Of a stretch of 26,023 bases of DNA, positions 23,921 through 26,023 are shown in pieces. The position numbers were made by a program, and so were the translations under genes. Below the pieces are notes generated by a model that searched no databases, was not told where the DNA came from, and worked only from the letters and a program-made list of their open reading frames with translations. Position 1 is the first letter of the stretch; every line of letters begins with the position of its first letter. Source of the stretch: a virus; the IMG/VR virus record IMGVR_UViG_3300037807_000735, positions 1 through 26,023 of that record, one strand, 5' to 3'.

Positions 23921-26023
23921 TTATCCACAATGATAAGTACAAGCAATTAATACTGATTTATAACCTAAGTCTGCGTCATTACTAGCAGATGTAAAGTTAT
24001 AAGGCTGTGTAGCTTTTGCTACTGTGTAATTATGTAATAGATCATCGTCTTGTTTTTCACCATGTCCTGTTCTAGTAGATGAACATATGTAATCACCTGT
24101 TTCTATATTTCCATTAGTATCTGTCACTAAAATCTTTCCTTCACCAACCGCATTATAGTCCAATGCTGGTTTTATAGGATCTAAACCATGCATATTATGT
24201 CCTATACCCCAATCTCCTGTAGAACTACTTACTGCATTTTTGTTATTATACACGCCTACCCAATTTGAACCACTACCCGGCTTTATATCATTATAGACAC
24301 CCATTACAGCTTTATCTTTTTCAGTTGTTGTAACAGTAACTTCTGGCCAAGCTAATCCTATAGTACTTCCAGTTACATTTAAGTTTCCTGTTGCTTTTAG
24401 AATCATACCTGGCTTCCAAGCTTTCATCTCATTTTCATTGTCTGTAGCTGAACCACTTATAATTTGGGATACGTGACCCCCTGTAAATGTGGAGTAGGTT
24501 ACTTCATCTCTAATTTCTCCTAAAAATGTTCCATCATTATCTGAAAATTGAACCCAGTGTTCGGAAGTATCAAAATCAGAAGTTGAATCTTCTTGTGAGT
24601 GCCATAATTTTAGTATGTATGAATCTCCCGAATCAGTTGAGGTAGTATTTCTAAAAATACCCATATAAGTATCAGATGAACTACGAACATCTAATGTACC
24701 TTCTGGTGTTCCTGTATGTCCTATGGAAAGAGCATTATGTATTTCGACATTTGCACTTGGTATTTCTATTAAATCAGTACTATATGCAAATTTTATTTCA
24801 CCATATGCTGGAACACCATTTGTTATATCTCCCATACCTATTCTACCATAACCATCTCCAGTATATGTAAAGGATAGAGAAGCGTTCCCACCTGCAGTTT
24901 CTCCTAATGATATGTGAGCTCCTTGAGCAGACCAAGCATCACCAGTACTAGTTGAATCAAGAAAAAGTCTTGGTAAAGAATCACCGGCTCCAACCCTAAG
25001 TGTTTGATTATCATATGTTAAGTGACTGACACCTTCTACAGAATTATAATCTGTGAATACTGCTAACTCATTATTAGTTCCATTTGTACCATTCAATAAT
25101 GTTGCACCCCAAACACGAGCGTCTATTTCATCTGTTTTTAATCCACCATCTGAATCTAATATTACTACTGAATTATCGGTACCACTTCCGATACTTGCTG
25201 CATTTATTGTTCCCTCAACGTGTAGATTTCCATCGCCTGGATCTGTTGATGTCGTTCCTACTCTTAGGGCATCTATTCTTGCATAATCATTTACATATAA
25301 TGGTGTTGAAGAGTTAGTAGTAAATTGACCACCGTGGACATGAATGCCGAGTGTTGTTGCAGTATCATTGCCTATATTTATTATTAGAGATTCTGTTCCC
25401 AAGGATAATCCTTCACCGGCAACAGAACCAATTGTGCCTGCACGTACGTTTGTAGCTCCTACATATCTAAAACTTCCTGACAGGAAATATATGATGGAGT
25501 TATCTTTATTCGGATCAGTGATTTTATACATATCATCATCAGTATCATACCCAATTAACAATTTATTTTCCTGATTAGCTGCGCTTCCGGATGTAAATTG
25601 AATAAATTTATCAACTGATTTGTCAATATCAAATCGGAAGTTACTTGCAACATTAGATAAAGGTGAGAATGAAATATCTCTAGCTACTGATAACTTACTA
25701 GCATTTATATCTCCAGAAAAATAATTAGTTCCTGTCCCAGTATCATCTAATTGAAAATTAACTGGATATTGCCATTGGCCCGCTGGAAAGCCTAGTACGT
25801 TACATACCTTTGTTCCATAAAATCTATATCTTGCAAGCCTATCACTACTATCTAATGTATCAGTATGTGAGAATTGTATAGATCCGGATGAATTATTACC
25901 TACTACGTCGGCTTCTAACCACACATTATAAGCATTATTAAAATAATGTCCGCCGGAATAGATTGTACCAGACTGATCATCTGATGAATATGATTGAGAA
26001 CGACATTGATTTATACTTGTGAG
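23921..26023 (-). CDS. Fibre-like structural protein, C-terminal 700 aa (5' end outside window)
   Basis: The frame is open to the right edge: 33 sense codons precede the GTG at 25922-25924, so that GTG is an internal Val and the true start is outside the window. The visible part is beta-rich and fibre-like, with GGNASLSFTYTGDGYGRIGM, GTLDVRSSSDTYMGIFRNTT and repeated Ser/Thr/Gly phrases. The C-terminus has VGEGKILVTDTNGNIETGDY, ICSSTRTGHGEKQDDDLLHN and finally SVLIACTYHCG. A GDYI...S...GxGxKQDDDLLHNYTVAK...ACTYHCG ending is, from memory, shared by fibre proteins of marine T4-like phages. It may act as a trimerisation or intramolecular chaperone-like domain (the resemblance to the Peptidase_G2 type is tentative). 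Role: host adhesion or virion fibre. Confidence 0.82.
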   Translation of the reverse strand, partial: LTSINQCRSQSYSSDDQSGTIYSGGHYFNNAYNVWLEADVVGNNSSGSIQFSHTDTLDSSDRLARYRFYGTKVCNVLGFPAGQWQYPVNFQLDDTGTGTNYFSGDINASKLSVARDISFSPLSNVASNFRFDIDKSVDKFIQFTSGSAANQENKLLIGYDTDDDMYKITDPNKDNSIIYFLSGSFRYVGATNVRAGTIGSVAGEGLSLGTESLIINIGNDTATTLGIHVHGGQFTTNSSTPLYVNDYARIDALRVGTTSTDPGDGNLHVEGTINAASIGSGTDNSVVILDSDGGLKTDEIDARVWGATLLNGTNGTNNELAVFTDYNSVEGVSHLTYDNQTLRVGAGDSLPRLFLDSTSTGDAWSAQGAHISLGETAGGNASLSFTYTGDGYGRIGMGDITNGVPAYGEIKFAYSTDLIEIPSANVEIHNALSIGHTGTPEGTLDVRSSSDTYMGIFRNTTSTDSGDSYILKLWHSQEDSTSDFDTSEHWVQFSDNDGTFLGEIRDEVTYSTFTGGHVSQIISGSATDNENEMKAWKPGMILKATGNLNVTGSTIGLAWPEVTVTTTEKDKAVMGVYNDIKPGSGSNWVGVYNNKNAVSSSTGDWGIGHNMHGLDPIKPALDYNAVGEGKILVTDTNGNIETGDYICSSTRTGHGEKQDDDLLHNYTVAKATQPYNFTSASNDADLGYKSVLIACTYHCG

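Noticed and set aside
23757-23942. Longer version of the small ORF starting at TTG 23942
   Set aside because: It would overlap the fibre gene by 22 nt without a ribosome site, whereas AAGGAG sits downstream of that start at 23905-23910.
25922-25924. GTG as the start of the fibre gene at the right edge
   Set aside because: The frame is open for 33 codons upstream to the window end and reads as the same fibre-like protein, so the true start lies beyond 26023.

Overview
The window is part of a tailed-phage genome of the T4-like (contractile-tail, myovirus) type, AT-rich, with every recognisable gene on the minus strand. It therefore reads from about 26023 down to 1. The structural genes look like those of marine T4-like phages (cyanophage and pelagiphage relatives). 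The evidence is a gp17 / gp20 / gp21 / gp22 / gp23 series, a small-terminase-like protein with a Cys4 motif, prohead-core-like hypothetical proteins around gp21, and very long modular Ser/Thr/Gly-rich fibres. Whether this is an isolate or an assembled environmental genome cannot be told from the sequence, and the host cannot be named.

Layout in transcription order. (1) 26023-23921: the C-terminal 700 residues of a fibre-like protein whose start lies outside the window. (2) 23897-21996: a small ORF probably using an ATT start, a GH108 endolysin, an unrecognised 187-residue protein, and the small terminase candidate. (3) 22006-18100: the large terminase gp17 and the portal gp20. The portal gene is interrupted in frame by a 178-residue mini-intein. 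(4) 18052-14536: two prohead-core-like proteins, the gp21 protease, a third prohead-core-like protein, a phage-encoded ribosomal protein bS21, and the acidic scaffold gp22. (5) 14525-12918: major capsid protein gp23, followed by a clear intrinsic terminator. (6) 12653-9580: three neck and tail-completion proteins resembling gp13, gp14 and gp15. The gp15-like protein carries a fibre-like C-terminal extension. (7) 9536-1: a 658-residue fibre, three small structural proteins, and a giant fibre of at least 2,201 residues that runs off the left edge.

Together the genes make and fill the head: the portal nucleates assembly, gp22 scaffolds, gp23 forms the shell, gp21 matures it, gp16/gp17 package DNA, and the neck proteins close it. 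They also supply adhesion fibres and a lysis enzyme. gp18 (sheath) and gp19 (tube), which in T4 lie between gp17 and gp20, are absent here, and the neck genes follow gp23 instead of preceding the terminase.

The points most worth a second look are the portal mini-intein, the bS21 gene inside the capsid operon, the gp15-fibre fusion, sequence modules shared between fibre genes, and a small ORF fragment with a GYDRIWDCGN motif stranded behind the capsid terminator. No tRNA, CRISPR array or insertion sequence was seen. No gene-free stretch exceeds 300 bases; the largest gap is 12654-12917.
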